DNA of 43,614 nucleotides, taken from contig CAMSEM010000002.1 of NCBI GenBank assembly GCA_947057505.1, forward strand, positions 1 to 43,614, read 5' to 3'. The DNA is from an uncultured Clostridium sp. (GTDB lineage Bacteria; Bacillota; Clostridia; TANB77; CAG-508). The position numbers and the translations under genes were made by a program. This document shows positions 17,945 through 26,339 of this stretch, piece after piece. The stretch's first letter is position 1. Each line of letters begins with the position of its first letter. The notes under the pieces were generated by a model, which saw nothing but the letters and a program-made list of their open reading frames with translations, did not search any database and was not told the origin of the DNA.

Positions 17945-17998
17945 AAAAAATGAACTCTCCTTATTAAACAAATTTGTCTAACAATTTGGGTTCACTTC
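17945..17998 (-). terminator. Probable terminator after the SUMF-like surface gene
   Basis: Minus-strand TGAAC (17994-17990) pairs with GTTCA (17955-17951), an inner CAAATT/AATTTG hairpin lies between, and T6 follows. The stem is weak but the placement, 38 nt after the surface-protein stop and before folD, fits. Confidence 0.5.
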
Positions 17999-18035
17999 AA
18001 TCTTGTAATATTTGGGATATATTTTAACTTTTATT

Positions 18036-19407
18036 TTAAGGACAAAGTACTGTACGAAAACTAGTAGTTCCATCATTCTCACCTGTATAGTAACGTGAAT
18101 AAAATATTCCTGCAGCATAACCATTATCATTACGACCTCCACGTATAAAAAATGGCATTGAACTATATGCAAAATAAGCATAGTCACCAAACCAACTTCC
18201 AGTCCCTTCTCCTAAATATACTTCTTTAGTTGCATCTCCTGTTTTGCATATTTCATAAATTTCTATACCATTACTTGTATTTGAAATATGATATTTAGTT
18301 GCATACTTTGTACTATTAGAATTCACCTTTAAATTTGTATTTTCTGTCCATCTAGTTTTAGTACTCGAAAAATTATTATTAGAATCTTTATTTCCAAATG
18401 CTGCAATATATTCATGAGCTCCTCCACTCATATCATATACACCATATACATTTCCTGTTGTACTTTGCTCTTGATTCATGGTATACGAATCAGGCTCTAC
18501 TCCTCCCCCTGTTCCATCGTATAAATTATTTATAGTAATATTTTTTCCATTTAATCCATACTTACTATGTGCTAAATATGCTACAGCTCCGCCACTCGCT
18601 ATTTTTACTCATATGACTGTTCATAAAACTTATTGTATTATCAAATGAATCTACACTGCCCGTTTGCCCATAAGTTGCTTCTCTTGCCTCTTTATAATAT
18701 ATACCTATACCTTTACTTCTTTGGCTTTTCACTCCTGGTACACTTGTTAAGGTAGTTGAATCTGTTCCACTCATTTCAAATTTTGCAAACCAAAATCCTG
18801 TAAGGGCCTTGTCCCATCCGCCTAATTCTATATTTTGTGTTTTTGAAGTTTCATCTGTTTTTGTTGTTCCAAAGGCTGGGTGTACAATATATTTATCTCC
18901 TTGTTCATTTTCTACAGTTTCTATTCCTGGTTCTAATTCATAACTGATTATTCCTGTTTTTGCATTTGACCAATGGCTATTATTGTTATCTTTTGTATCT
19001 TCTTGCCCTATATATTGATACCATTTATAATCTTTATTTGTTTCATCTGCTACTACTTCTTCTATTCCTTCCCATTTTATAGGTTTCATTTTATTTCCTT
19101 TTTTAGGCTCTAAATTTCCATAAGTTACTGTTATTTGAGCATTTCCTACTGTATCTTCTGCTTTTATTTCTATACTATTTTCCGTTTTTCCTATTATTTC
19201 AACAATGTCATTATTCGAGGTTGCCTCTAGACTTACATTAGAATCACTTTTTCCTAATTCTTCTGTTTTTCCATTTATTTTATCTATTATAATATGACCA
19301 CTTTTTATACTAATTTGATAATACTTTCCTTCTACTTGTACATAGTACTCTAATTGTTCATTATTTCCTTGAAAAATCATATGCAATCTTTTGCTTAGTA
19401 ACATCAT
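18036..19407 (-). CDS. Surface protein with SUMF-like C-terminal domain, needs +1 recoding; N-terminus looks lost
   Basis: A secreted-protein family common in gut Clostridia, with a C-terminal fold resembling formylglycine-generating enzyme/C-type lectin. The first frame runs from about 19407 through KPIKWEGIEEV, KWYQYIGQE, SYELEPGIE and FWFAKFEMSG to MSKNSEW. The next triplet is CGG (18591..18589). With CGGA as glycine it continues GAVAYLAHSKYGLNGK, then GVYDMSGGAHEY, FIRGGRND and TSFRTVLCP. NSEWGAVAYL is a well-kept block in this family, so the glycine is expected. Total is about 456 residues. Relatives begin with a prepilin signal; here the start (MMLLSKRL) has no ribosome site and no signal, so the 5' end is probably deleted. 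Possible pseudogene despite the intact body. Confidence 0.7.
18588..18591 (-). other. +1 recoding site CGGA in the SUMF-like surface gene
   Basis: Context GAG-TGG-CGG-AGC; GAG-TGG-[CGGA]-GCT-GTA gives E-W-G-A-V, the conserved NSEWGAVAYL block. Unshifted reading stops after a further nine codons. Confidence 0.75.
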
Positions 19408-19662
19408 ATATTTATATATACTACTTGTAAATATCTTATTTCATTTTTTATAATTTTATTCGTAAGTATTCAATGCTTTTATCTAAATTTCTAGATTCTA
19501 TCTTAAAGGAACTGAATAATTACTTTTACTCGTAATTATTTTGTTTTTATTATACAAATTCATTATATTTTTTACTATGATTAAATACAATAAGATTACT
19601 TTTATTTCGTAATATCATTTTTACATAATGTATTTTGTCACTATACTAATTTTTCCTTATAA

Positions 19663-19705
19663 AAAATACACCCTTTATTAATCTGTAACATTTTGGGTGT
19701 ATTTT
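19663..19705. terminator. Bidirectional terminator between the two surface-protein genes
   Basis: Perfect arms AAAATACACCC (19663-19673) and GGGTGTATTTT (19695-19705), A-run before and T-run after. It lies 60 nt after the stop of the prepilin-like gene. The remainder of 19408-19767 is extremely AT-rich and I see no gene in it, nor any remnant of the missing prepilin signal. Confidence 0.85.
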
Positions 19706-19767
19706 ATTTAACTATTCTTTATTAGTTTTTTATTTATTGTTTAGTAACTTTAACGTTATTTACACTT

Positions 19768-21424
19768 TTATTTAATACCTTGATAAGAATACCAAAACTT
19801 TCCGTCTGGCGTATCATTATTGGGGTAATCGCTCTCCTCTAAACTCTTTACTTCTTCTATGAATGTTCCGTTCACTAGGAATAGGGGTGTCTACTATTTG
19901 GTGAACTTCGGCCTCGTAATAAGAAACATATTGAGTATTTATAAGTTTAGCATAGTCTAATATAACATAATAACAATCTATGTAAAAATCACTACTGTCT
20001 TCAGGATACATAACTTGCCCCCCGCACATATTTGACCAGCATAACGAACAATCGCATCGTTCGCGTATACCCCATTCCAATCTGGTCTTTCTATTCTAAA
20101 GAGCCCGAGTATCTTGCTCAAAATAAACATTACTACTAGTTATATAGTGAAGACGATCATAAGATGGACCCAAGCCTATAGAAACTCTTTCTTCTTTAAC
20201 TGTTTTTGTTTTAATATTACTTTTATTCCAAAAATGTAGCTGTGTTCTACATTTTATTAAATTTGTTCCTACATTTCCTAACTCATCTGTTACCTTTACC
20301 TCACATTCTGGTTCTCCCATTTTTCCATATTCTACTGTAAAGCTTTTACTTTCTTCATTTGTATTATATTCTTTCACTGATTTTCCATCTACGAAAAACT
20401 CATATTTAACTATTTTGCTATATTTATCTGTTGCAGAAGTTTCCAAGGTAAATGATGTTTCTGTTTCTGGATTTGAATTTACTTTTACTTGTGGTCCCTC
20501 ATTATCAAAATTAAAAGCCTCACTACAACATAAATTTTTCTTGTTAGATTCTGTTTCTAATAATATCCATAGGTAATATGTTCCTGTTATTTCGTTTCCT
20601 GTTATAACACTATTATTCGTACACTCTTTTATAAATGTGTTTTCATTTGGTTGGGTTAGTTCTTTTGTCCATTGATATTTTAAGCTTTTTACTTTTTCTA
20701 CATCTTCTTTTACCATTATTTTTACTTGATGTTCTTTTTTATATGTTTCATTTCCATTTGGACTAAATTCCACTGCCATCACTAATCCCTGTACTTCTTT
20801 ACTATCACTGTTTGTTAACTTGGAATGCACTTTTACTGTATAGATTCCATTTCTCTTTGCTGTATATTCTTTTTCTATTTTTGTTTTTACATTGCTATAT
20901 TCAAAAGTGTCTATTATTTGCCCTTGTTGCCATATTTCTATTTTGCTTATTCCGTTTTTTTCCTCTTTTGCTGTTATTGTAAACTTTGCTGTTCTATAGT
21001 CTGCTTCCAAAATTGGCTCACTTATTAAAACTTCTGGAAATATCAATTCTTCCTCTTTTCCTAAATATTCACCTATTTTAGGAACACTTCTATCTATATT
21101 AAAAGCATAATTATCTACAATTGCAGCATCACCTTTTATTTTAATATTAGAAATTTCTTTTTTCATTAAATCATTCAAATAGTTATTTTGGTTATATTTA
21201 CCATCTGTGTGTTTTAATATTTGAGCATGTCCTAAGGTTACTTCTATTTTTTCTCTAGCATGGGCTATTTGAAATTCTTTCGTGGCTTTTTCTGTTGTTT
21301 TAAATATTCCATGATCGCCAAACAGCACTGTTATGCTTACTCCTGCTAAGACTAAAAGCACTACAACAGTTACTACTAGTGCAATTAATGTAATACCTTC
21401 TTTGGCTTTCATTCTTTTTTTCAT
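19768..21424 (-). CDS. Prepilin-like surface protein, needs two +1 recodings plus one unexplained frame change
   Basis: The N-terminus MKKRMKAKEGITLIALVVTV is a type IV prepilin signal: basic leader, cleavage after Gly, then ITLIALVVTVVVLLVLAGVS helix. A Lys/Glu-rich body follows with Ig-like repeats (SKIEIWQQGQIIDTF, QVKIMVKEDVEKVKS, DKYSKIVKYEFFVDGKS). The main frame ends at QDT-CGG (20107). With CGGG as glycine it continues GLFRIERPDWNGVYAND to YAGQIC. A second change is then needed at the G6 tract (20022-20017), entering GQVMYPEDSSDFYID. A CGGA at 19870 then gives PSE-G-TFIEEVKSLEESDYP and a natural end WYSYQGIK at 19768. The shift at the G-tract does not obey the CGG rule. AGGAGAGAAAACTT precedes the ATG. 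Confidence 0.7.
19867..19870 (-). other. +1 recoding site CGGA near the 3' end of the prepilin-like gene
   Basis: Context AGT-GAA-CGG-AAC; AGT-GAA-[CGGA]-ACA-TTC gives S-E-G-T-F and a protein-like tail ending DGKFWYSYQGIK. Confidence 0.65.
20017..20026 (-). other. G6 tract with an unexplained frame change
   Basis: Minus-strand TGTGCGGGGGGCAA. The upstream frame reads TGT-GCG-GGG-GGC, while the downstream coding frame reads GGG-GGG-CAA. One more G (G7) would join them as C-A-G-G-Q. This is either a homopolymer length error, a variable tract, or an extra recoding event. Confidence 0.45.
20104..20107 (-). other. +1 recoding site CGGG in the prepilin-like gene
   Basis: Context GAT-ACT-CGG-GCT-CTT-TAG; GAT-ACT-[CGGG]-CTC-TTT gives D-T-G-L-F and continues RIERPDWNG. 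The unshifted frame stops after three codons. Confidence 0.7.
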
Positions 21425-21803
21425 AAGTTTTCTCTCCTTTTCCTCCGTTCATTATGGTATTCTTTAGTGCATTCTATTTGCTTATATCGCATATAGTATT
21501 TGTAAATATCTTGATGTTTTTTACATATTTTTGTACTTCCCCCTTAATATAACGAATTCTAACAATATCTATTTTTATTACCTTTTTATAGATTTCTACT
21601 TTTTTATATAAGCATTTATTATTTCTAAAGTTCAATAGTGCTTATATCATAATTTTAAATTGATTATATGTTTTATTATGATATAAAGCAATAGAGTAGT
21701 ATCTATTATGTGGTATTATATTAACATAAAATTGATGATACTTGCTCTTTTTGCCAATATTTGTATTTTTTCTATTTCTCACTGCTTAAAATTTCTATTA
21801 AAT

Positions 21804-21832
21804 TTGCCTTTTTTTCTTATTTGCAGTATAAT
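21804..21832 (+). promoter_or_regulatory. Sigma-A type promoter for the small bicistron
   Basis: TTGCCT (21804-21809) and TATAAT (21827-21832) are separated by 17 bp, near-consensus for the vegetative sigma factor, 24 nt before the ATG at 21856. The rest of the divergent gap 21425-21855 is AT-rich; the prepilin-like gene ribosome site is at its left end and I see no gene in it. Confidence 0.6.
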
Positions 21833-21855
21833 ATTAATATAATTTATTTGAAAGG

Positions 21856-22071
21856 ATGATTGGCATGATTTCTAAAGTTGGCAGAGTAGAACCTATTTAT
21901 CCCACTCGGGATACTTTAAGTAAAGCACGCAACTATATGAAAGGTCAAGCTCAAAGAGATGAGTTCATAGAGTATCTTCATACTCTTTCTCAATCTTGTT
22001 TCTCTTCTAATAGAGATACCGTTGTAATTTCGGCAGAAGGCAGAGCTTGGTATGAGCAAAATCGTAAATAA
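21856..22071 (+). CDS. Unrecognised 71-residue cytoplasmic protein, first gene of a bicistron
   Basis: I do not recognise this protein. It is small and polar (GRVEPIYPTRDTLSKARNY, KGQAQRDEFIEYLHTLSQ, VVISAEGRAWYEQNRK) with no membrane segment. GAAAGG is upstream of two close ATGs (21856 and 21865). A near-consensus promoter and a following terminator frame it as a transcription unit with the 26-residue frame at 22071, whose ATG overlaps the stop (TAATG). Codon 18 is an in-frame CGG (21907-21909) in the context ACT-CGG-G, the same triplet pair as a recoded site in the neighbouring surface gene, yet +1 reading here gives an immediate stop. Confidence 0.6.
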   Translation: MIGMISKVGRVEPIYPTRDTLSKARNYMKGQAQRDEFIEYLHTLSQSCFSSNRDTVVISAEGRAWYEQNRK

Positions 22072-22151
22072 TGATTGCTTCTATTATTTCAGGCATTATG
22101 TGCTATTCTGGTATAACTGCTACCATCCAGTTTGTTAAAGATAATTTTTAA
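22071..22151 (+). CDS. 26-residue hydrophobic peptide, translationally coupled
   Basis: A short frame MIASIISGIMCYSGITATIQ then FVKDNF. It starts within the stop of the 71-residue gene (TAATG), a classic coupling arrangement, and is followed after 9 nt by a strong terminator. The peptide is hydrophobic with one Cys and a charged tail. It could be a membrane peptide, a signalling peptide or part of a small toxin-type pair, but nothing beyond layout supports a function. Confidence 0.4.
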   Translation: MIASIISGIMCYSGITATIQFVKDNF

Positions 22152-22160
22152 TAAACTTTT

Positions 22161-22190
22161 CACCATGTGTTTTTCACATGGTGTTTATTT
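22161..22190 (+). terminator. Rho-independent terminator of the small bicistron
   Basis: Arms CACCATGTG (22161-22169) and ACATGGTG (22176-22183) followed by TTTATTTTTTTG. It isolates the bicistron from spoIVA. Confidence 0.9.
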
Positions 22191-22290
22191 TTTTGTTTTA
22201 TTTTTAAATTTTTGTCATAAGTTTTGGATTGTCTAATATACTTTACTAAAGTTTCGTACAAACATTTCTAAGAAGGGAGTTTATAAATTC

Positions 22291-23773
22291 ATGGATGAGA
22301 ATTTAAAATTATATCAAGATATAGCAGAGCGTACAGAGGGCGATATTTACGTTGGAGTAGTTGGCCCTGTGCGTACGCGGAAAGTCAACTTTTATTAAAA
22401 ATTTTATGGATTTACTGGTTATTCCAAATATTAATAACGATTACAAAAAAGAAAGGGCTCGTGATGAGCTTCCTCAAAGTGCTGGTGGTAGAACGATTAT
22501 GACTACTGAGCCTAAGTTTATTCCAAATGAGGCTGTTGAAATTACAGTTGGTGAAAATTTAAAGTTTAAAACTAGATTAGTAGATTGTGTAGGATACTTA
22601 GTAAATAATGCTATTGGCTATTTAGAAGATGATATGCCTCGTATGGTAAAAACACCATGGTATGAAGAAGACATTCCATTTGAAGAGGCTGCTGAAATTG
22701 GTACTCGTAAGGTTATTGCAGAACATTCAACCATTGGAATATTAGTAACAACAGATGGAAGTATTACAGATATTCCTAGAGAAGATTATATAAGCGCTGA
22801 GGAACGTGTAGTAAAAGAACTTCAAGAACTGAATAAACCATTTGTTATTGTTTTAAATAGCGATGACCCATTTTCTGAATATACCAAAAGTTTGGCTCAA
22901 AAGTTAGAAACTAAATATGGTGTTTATGTTATTCCAACAGATTGTGCAAACTTAGATTTAGAAGATATTGATGATATTTTTAGCAAAATTTTATATGAGT
23001 TTCCTATTGAAACGATTAACTTAGATTTTCCTAGATGGGTAGATGGTTTACCTAATGAGCATTGGTTAAAACAAGAGTTATACCAAGAAATTCAAACTGC
23101 TTTTAGTGATATTCGTATTTTAAAACAAATAAATTCTGGTATAGTACAACTTCAAAATACACAAGTAATTACCAAAACTACATTAGAAGAAATTCATTTA
23201 GGTGATGGCAGTGTACATGTTAAAATAGAACTGATGGAAAACCTTTTCTACCAAGTATTAACCGAAATTTCTGGAGTGGAAATAGATAACGAAAGTTCTT
23301 TATTTAGTACTATGACAGAATTTGCTACTGTTAAAAAGCAATACGATAAAATTGCCTATGCTTTAGAAGAAGTAAAAGCTACAGGCTACGGTATTGTTAC
23401 ACCATCTATTGATGAACTTATTTTAGAAGAACCAGAAATGGTAAAACAAGGTTCACGCTTTGGTGTAAAATTAAAAGCAAAAGCCCCAAGTATACATATG
23501 ATAAGAGCTGATATTGAAACCGAAGTTTCTCCAATTGTTGGAAGTGAAAAACAATCAGAGGACTTAGTAAATTACTTACTATCTGAGTTTGAGTCAGACC
23601 CTAAGAAAATTTGGGAATCTAACATTTTTGGCAAGAACTTGCATGAACTTGTAAATGAAGGCTTACAAAATAAATTATCTAGAATGCCTGAAGAGGCACA
23701 AGGAAAACTTCAAGAAACTTTAGAACGTATTGTTAATGAGGGCAGTGGTGGATTAATTTGTATTATATTATAA
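22291..23773 (+). CDS. spoIVA: Stage IV sporulation ATPase SpoIVA, needs +1 recoding in Walker A
   Basis: SpoIVA is the ATPase that polymerises on the forespore to form the base of the spore coat. The first frame starts at ATG 22291 (MDENLKLYQDIAERTEGDIY) with GAAGGGAG upstream and reaches GVVGPVRT at residue 29. The next triplet is CGG (22378-22380); unshifted it ends within a few codons. Taking CGGA as glycine gives GPVRT-G-KSTFIKNFMDL, the Walker A loop, and the rest of the protein to the conserved C-terminal LICIIL. The total of 493 residues is almost exactly that of B. subtilis SpoIVA (492). Other motifs (VDCVGYLVNNAIGY, LVTTDGSI, VLNSDDP) are intact, so the only fault is the extra base. 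Confidence 0.95.
22378..22381 (+). other. +1 recoding site CGGA in the spoIVA Walker A motif
   Basis: Context CGT-ACG-CGG-AAA-GTC; CGT-ACG-[CGGA]-AAG-TCA gives R-T-G-K-S, where glycine is required for ATP binding. It is the same motif position as the priA site. Confidence 0.85.
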
Positions 23774-23818
23774 GAAAAGTGCAATTTCCTATAAAATAAA
23801 AAACAAGAATAAAATTTT

Positions 23819-24406
23819 CTAAGGAAACTCACCTCTATCGTAGATGACTTTCCTAAGAATATAAAAAAAGACAAAAAAGTAAAACTCCAATAAGAATAAT
23901 GTTATTTTTATTGGAGTTTTACTTTTTTTGATTTTTAGAAAGTCATTAATTAATTTTTTTACAACTCTCTCGAGGAATTCTTCTACGGTTCTTCCATTTG
24001 CATCTTTATCTGTACTACATACTTTGATACACCCATCTAATACAAATTCTATTTTACCTTTTTTCTTATTGTTAGCTATTTGCTTCATTTCACATGGAAG
24101 TTTAATAGTTACAGTTTGTTCATTGAACTTGCAAATTAGTTCAGTATTATCTTCAATTTTAATTGTATATTTCTTTCCAGTTTCTATAGTCACTACTAGA
24201 CTACTAACAATCATAACTGTAAATGTTATGATAAATAATGCACCTACTAGTCTTATTAATGGTTCATTCTCGCTATCTACATCTAACACTGCCGCCAAAA
24301 AAAATAGTAACACCCCTACTAGACCTCCTGATATTAACAAGACTACCTCCATTATTGTACCTAACTTTGAAACATACCGAAACTCATTTTGGTCAATGTA
24401 TAGCAT
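23819..24406 (-). CDS. Unrecognised membrane protein whose frame runs through a terminator
   Basis: A 195-residue frame, not recognised. Two membrane segments at about 19-39 and 53-71 are followed by a soluble part (KKYTIKIEDNTELICKFNEQ, EFVLDGCIKVCSTDKD, VEEFLERVVKKLINDF) that recalls a small PH-like fold, and then a hydrophobic tail of about 35 residues encoded by the terminator hairpin. That tail is probably not native: a one-base change at TTT-CTA-AAA would end the protein right after LINDF. AAGGAGG precedes the ATG, so the start is good. Codon 10 is an in-frame CGG (24379..24377) read without shift; +1 reading stops soon after. Either the gene is decaying or it escapes the CGG rule. Confidence 0.6.
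   Translation of the reverse strand: MLYIDQNEFRYVSKLGTIMEVVLLISGGLVGVLLFFLAAVLDVDSENEPLIRLVGALFIITFTVMIVSSLVVTIETGKKYTIKIEDNTELICKFNEQTVTIKLPCEMKQIANNKKKGKIEFVLDGCIKVCSTDKDANGRTVEEFLERVVKKLINDFLKIKKSKTPIKITLFLLEFYFFVFFYILRKVIYDRGEFP
23873..23928. terminator. Long bidirectional terminator between spoIVA and the convergent orphan
   Basis: Arms of 21 nt (23873-23893 and 23908-23928; core AGTAAAACTCCAATAA) around a 14-nt loop, with A/T runs at both ends. It is well placed to end both convergent genes but lies inside the 3' end of the orphan frame 23819-24406. Confidence 0.85.
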
Positions 24407-24547
24407 GATAAATTCCTCCTTAAACTTTTGTTATTTTTCATACTTACTAATTGTATCACCATCTTATGTAATTTTCAATTTTTTTTTGCATATTTTTGCA
24501 TTTTTTACAAACAATAGAAGAAAGTTTATTTTTAAGGAGGATACCAA

Positions 24548-26297
24548 ATGCCACAAGAACCAACTTCTAGTAATTGGAAGGATAAACTTGCAAATAAATT
24601 GCAAAATTATTTTGATAATAATTTACGTTATGATTATCATTTTACTCTTTCTAGTCCTTACGAAAATGGGAAAGAAGCGCCTTTTCCCCCTACTACTCAA
24701 GATTTACAAGAAAACGAAAAAGCTTTTGAAGTAAAGAATATTTTTGATAGTTTACGGTGTTTCTTTAGAGTACATTAAAGTAAAGTACAATACTTTAATT
24801 AATAGTGATATTGTTCTTCGTGAATTTACTTTAACTGCTAGAAATAGACAATATAAAGCTTTACTATTTTTTATTGATGGTATGGTGGATTCGCAATTAA
24901 TTAATAATAATGTATTAGAGGCTTTAATGCTTAGAAATAGGGCTAATATTTTTGATAGAGAACAAGACCAAATTATATCTGAAGCAAAAACCAATAATAT
25001 TACCGTAAAGAAAGTAAAAAAGTTTAATTTAGAAGATTACATTTTTGATTGTTTACTTCCTCAAAATAATGTAAAAAAGGTTTCTACTTTTGATGAAGCT
25101 TTTACTGGTGTTAACTCTGGAAATTGTTTGCTTTTTGTAGATACTCTTCCTATTGCTTTTGATATTGATGTAAAGGGTTTTAAACAAAGAGAAATTAGTA
25201 CTTCTAATAATGAAATTATTATAAAAGGTCCTCAAGAGGCTTTTGTTGAAAATATTAGAACTAATACCGCTTTATTAAGAAGAGTGGTTAATAATAAGCA
25301 CCTAATTATTGAGAATATAGAGGTTGGTAAATTAAGTAAAACCAAATGTGCTGTTTGTTATATTAAAAATATTGCCAATAGTGATTTAGTTGCAGAAGTA
25401 AAATATAGAATGAATAATTTAGAAATTGATTCGCTGCTTTCTTCTGGTGAGCTGGAACAGTTAATAGAAGAAGATAATAAATATAGTGTCCCCCAAATAC
25501 TTTCTACAGAAAGACCTGATAAAGCAACCAAATATTTATATGGTGGCAGAGTAGTTGTTTTAATTGGTGGAAACCCATACAGCCTTATTATGCCAGCTAC
25601 TTTTACTGATTTTATTGCTTCTCCTGAAGATACTAATTTAAAATTTCAGTTTGCCAATTTTTTGAAATTTTTACGTTTATTAGCTATATTTATTACGCTA
25701 TTTCTTCCTGCATTTTATGTTGCAATTACAGATTTTCATCAAGAGCTGCTTCCTACTGAGCTTTTATTTGCATTATTGGTCTCAAGGGAGAATGTTCCCT
25801 TCCCCATTATTTTTGAAATTTTGCTAATGGAAATTTCTTTTGAACTTATTCGTGAAGCAGGTCTTAGAGTACCTTCTCCTCTTGGACCTACCATAGGAAT
25901 TGTTGGTGCCTTAGTTATTGGACAAGCAGCTGTTAGTGCTAGTATTGTAAGCCCTATTTTAGTTATTGTAGTTGCTATTACTGCTGTTGCTTCTTTTGCT
26001 ATACCTGACTTTTCTTTTGGATTTCATTTAAGGCTAATGCGTTTTATTTTTATATTTTTAGCTTACATTGCTGGCTTTTTTGGAATTGGACTTGGTATTT
26101 TTGTTTATTTATGTATTTTAGCTAGCCTAAAGTCTTTTGGTGTACCTTATATGGCACCATATGCTCCTGTTACCAATATTAATCAAAATAGCTATTTTTT
26201 AAATCCTGTTTGGCAAAGAGAAAAACGTGCAGATTACTTAAATACCAAAAAAGAAAAGTCACAAGAGCACATTAGTATGAAGTGGAAATACAAGTAA
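24548..26297 (+). CDS. gerKA: Spore germination receptor A subunit, needs +1 recoding
   Basis: The A subunit of a Ger nutrient receptor in the spore inner membrane. AAGGAGG precedes ATG 24548. The first 69 codons are a hydrophilic N-terminus rich in Asn/Asp/Gln ending NIFDSL. The next triplet is CGG (24755-24757); taken as CGGT = Gly the frame continues GVSLEYIKVKYNTLINSDIV, then the GerA blocks ALLFFIDGMVDSQLINNNVL, DVKGFKQREIS, GPQEAFVENIRTNTALLRRR-like region, and about five membrane segments from residue 310 (FLPAFYVAI, LGPTIGIVGALVIGQAAV). Total is 582 residues, somewhat long through its N-terminus. The gene heads the gerKA-gerKB-gerKC operon. Assignment to K rather than A/B type is by likeness only. 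Confidence 0.9.
24755..24758 (+). other. +1 recoding site CGGT in gerKA
   Basis: Context AGT-TTA-CGG-TGT; AGT-TTA-[CGGT]-GTT-TCT gives S-L-G-V-S and joins the two GerKA frames. Unshifted reading stops after seven codons. Confidence 0.75.
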
Positions 26298-26339
26298 TTT
26301 TTTACAATTAGTTTAGAAAAATTAGAAAGGAACGTGTAT

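Noticed and set aside
19817..20080. Independent 87-residue gene
   Set aside because: No ribosome site, starts within the prepilin-like gene and continues it; better read as an internal segment of that gene.
22200..22290. Sigma-E promoter before spoIVA
   Set aside because: Some similarity (TCATAAG and AATATACTTT) but too weak to call from sequence alone.
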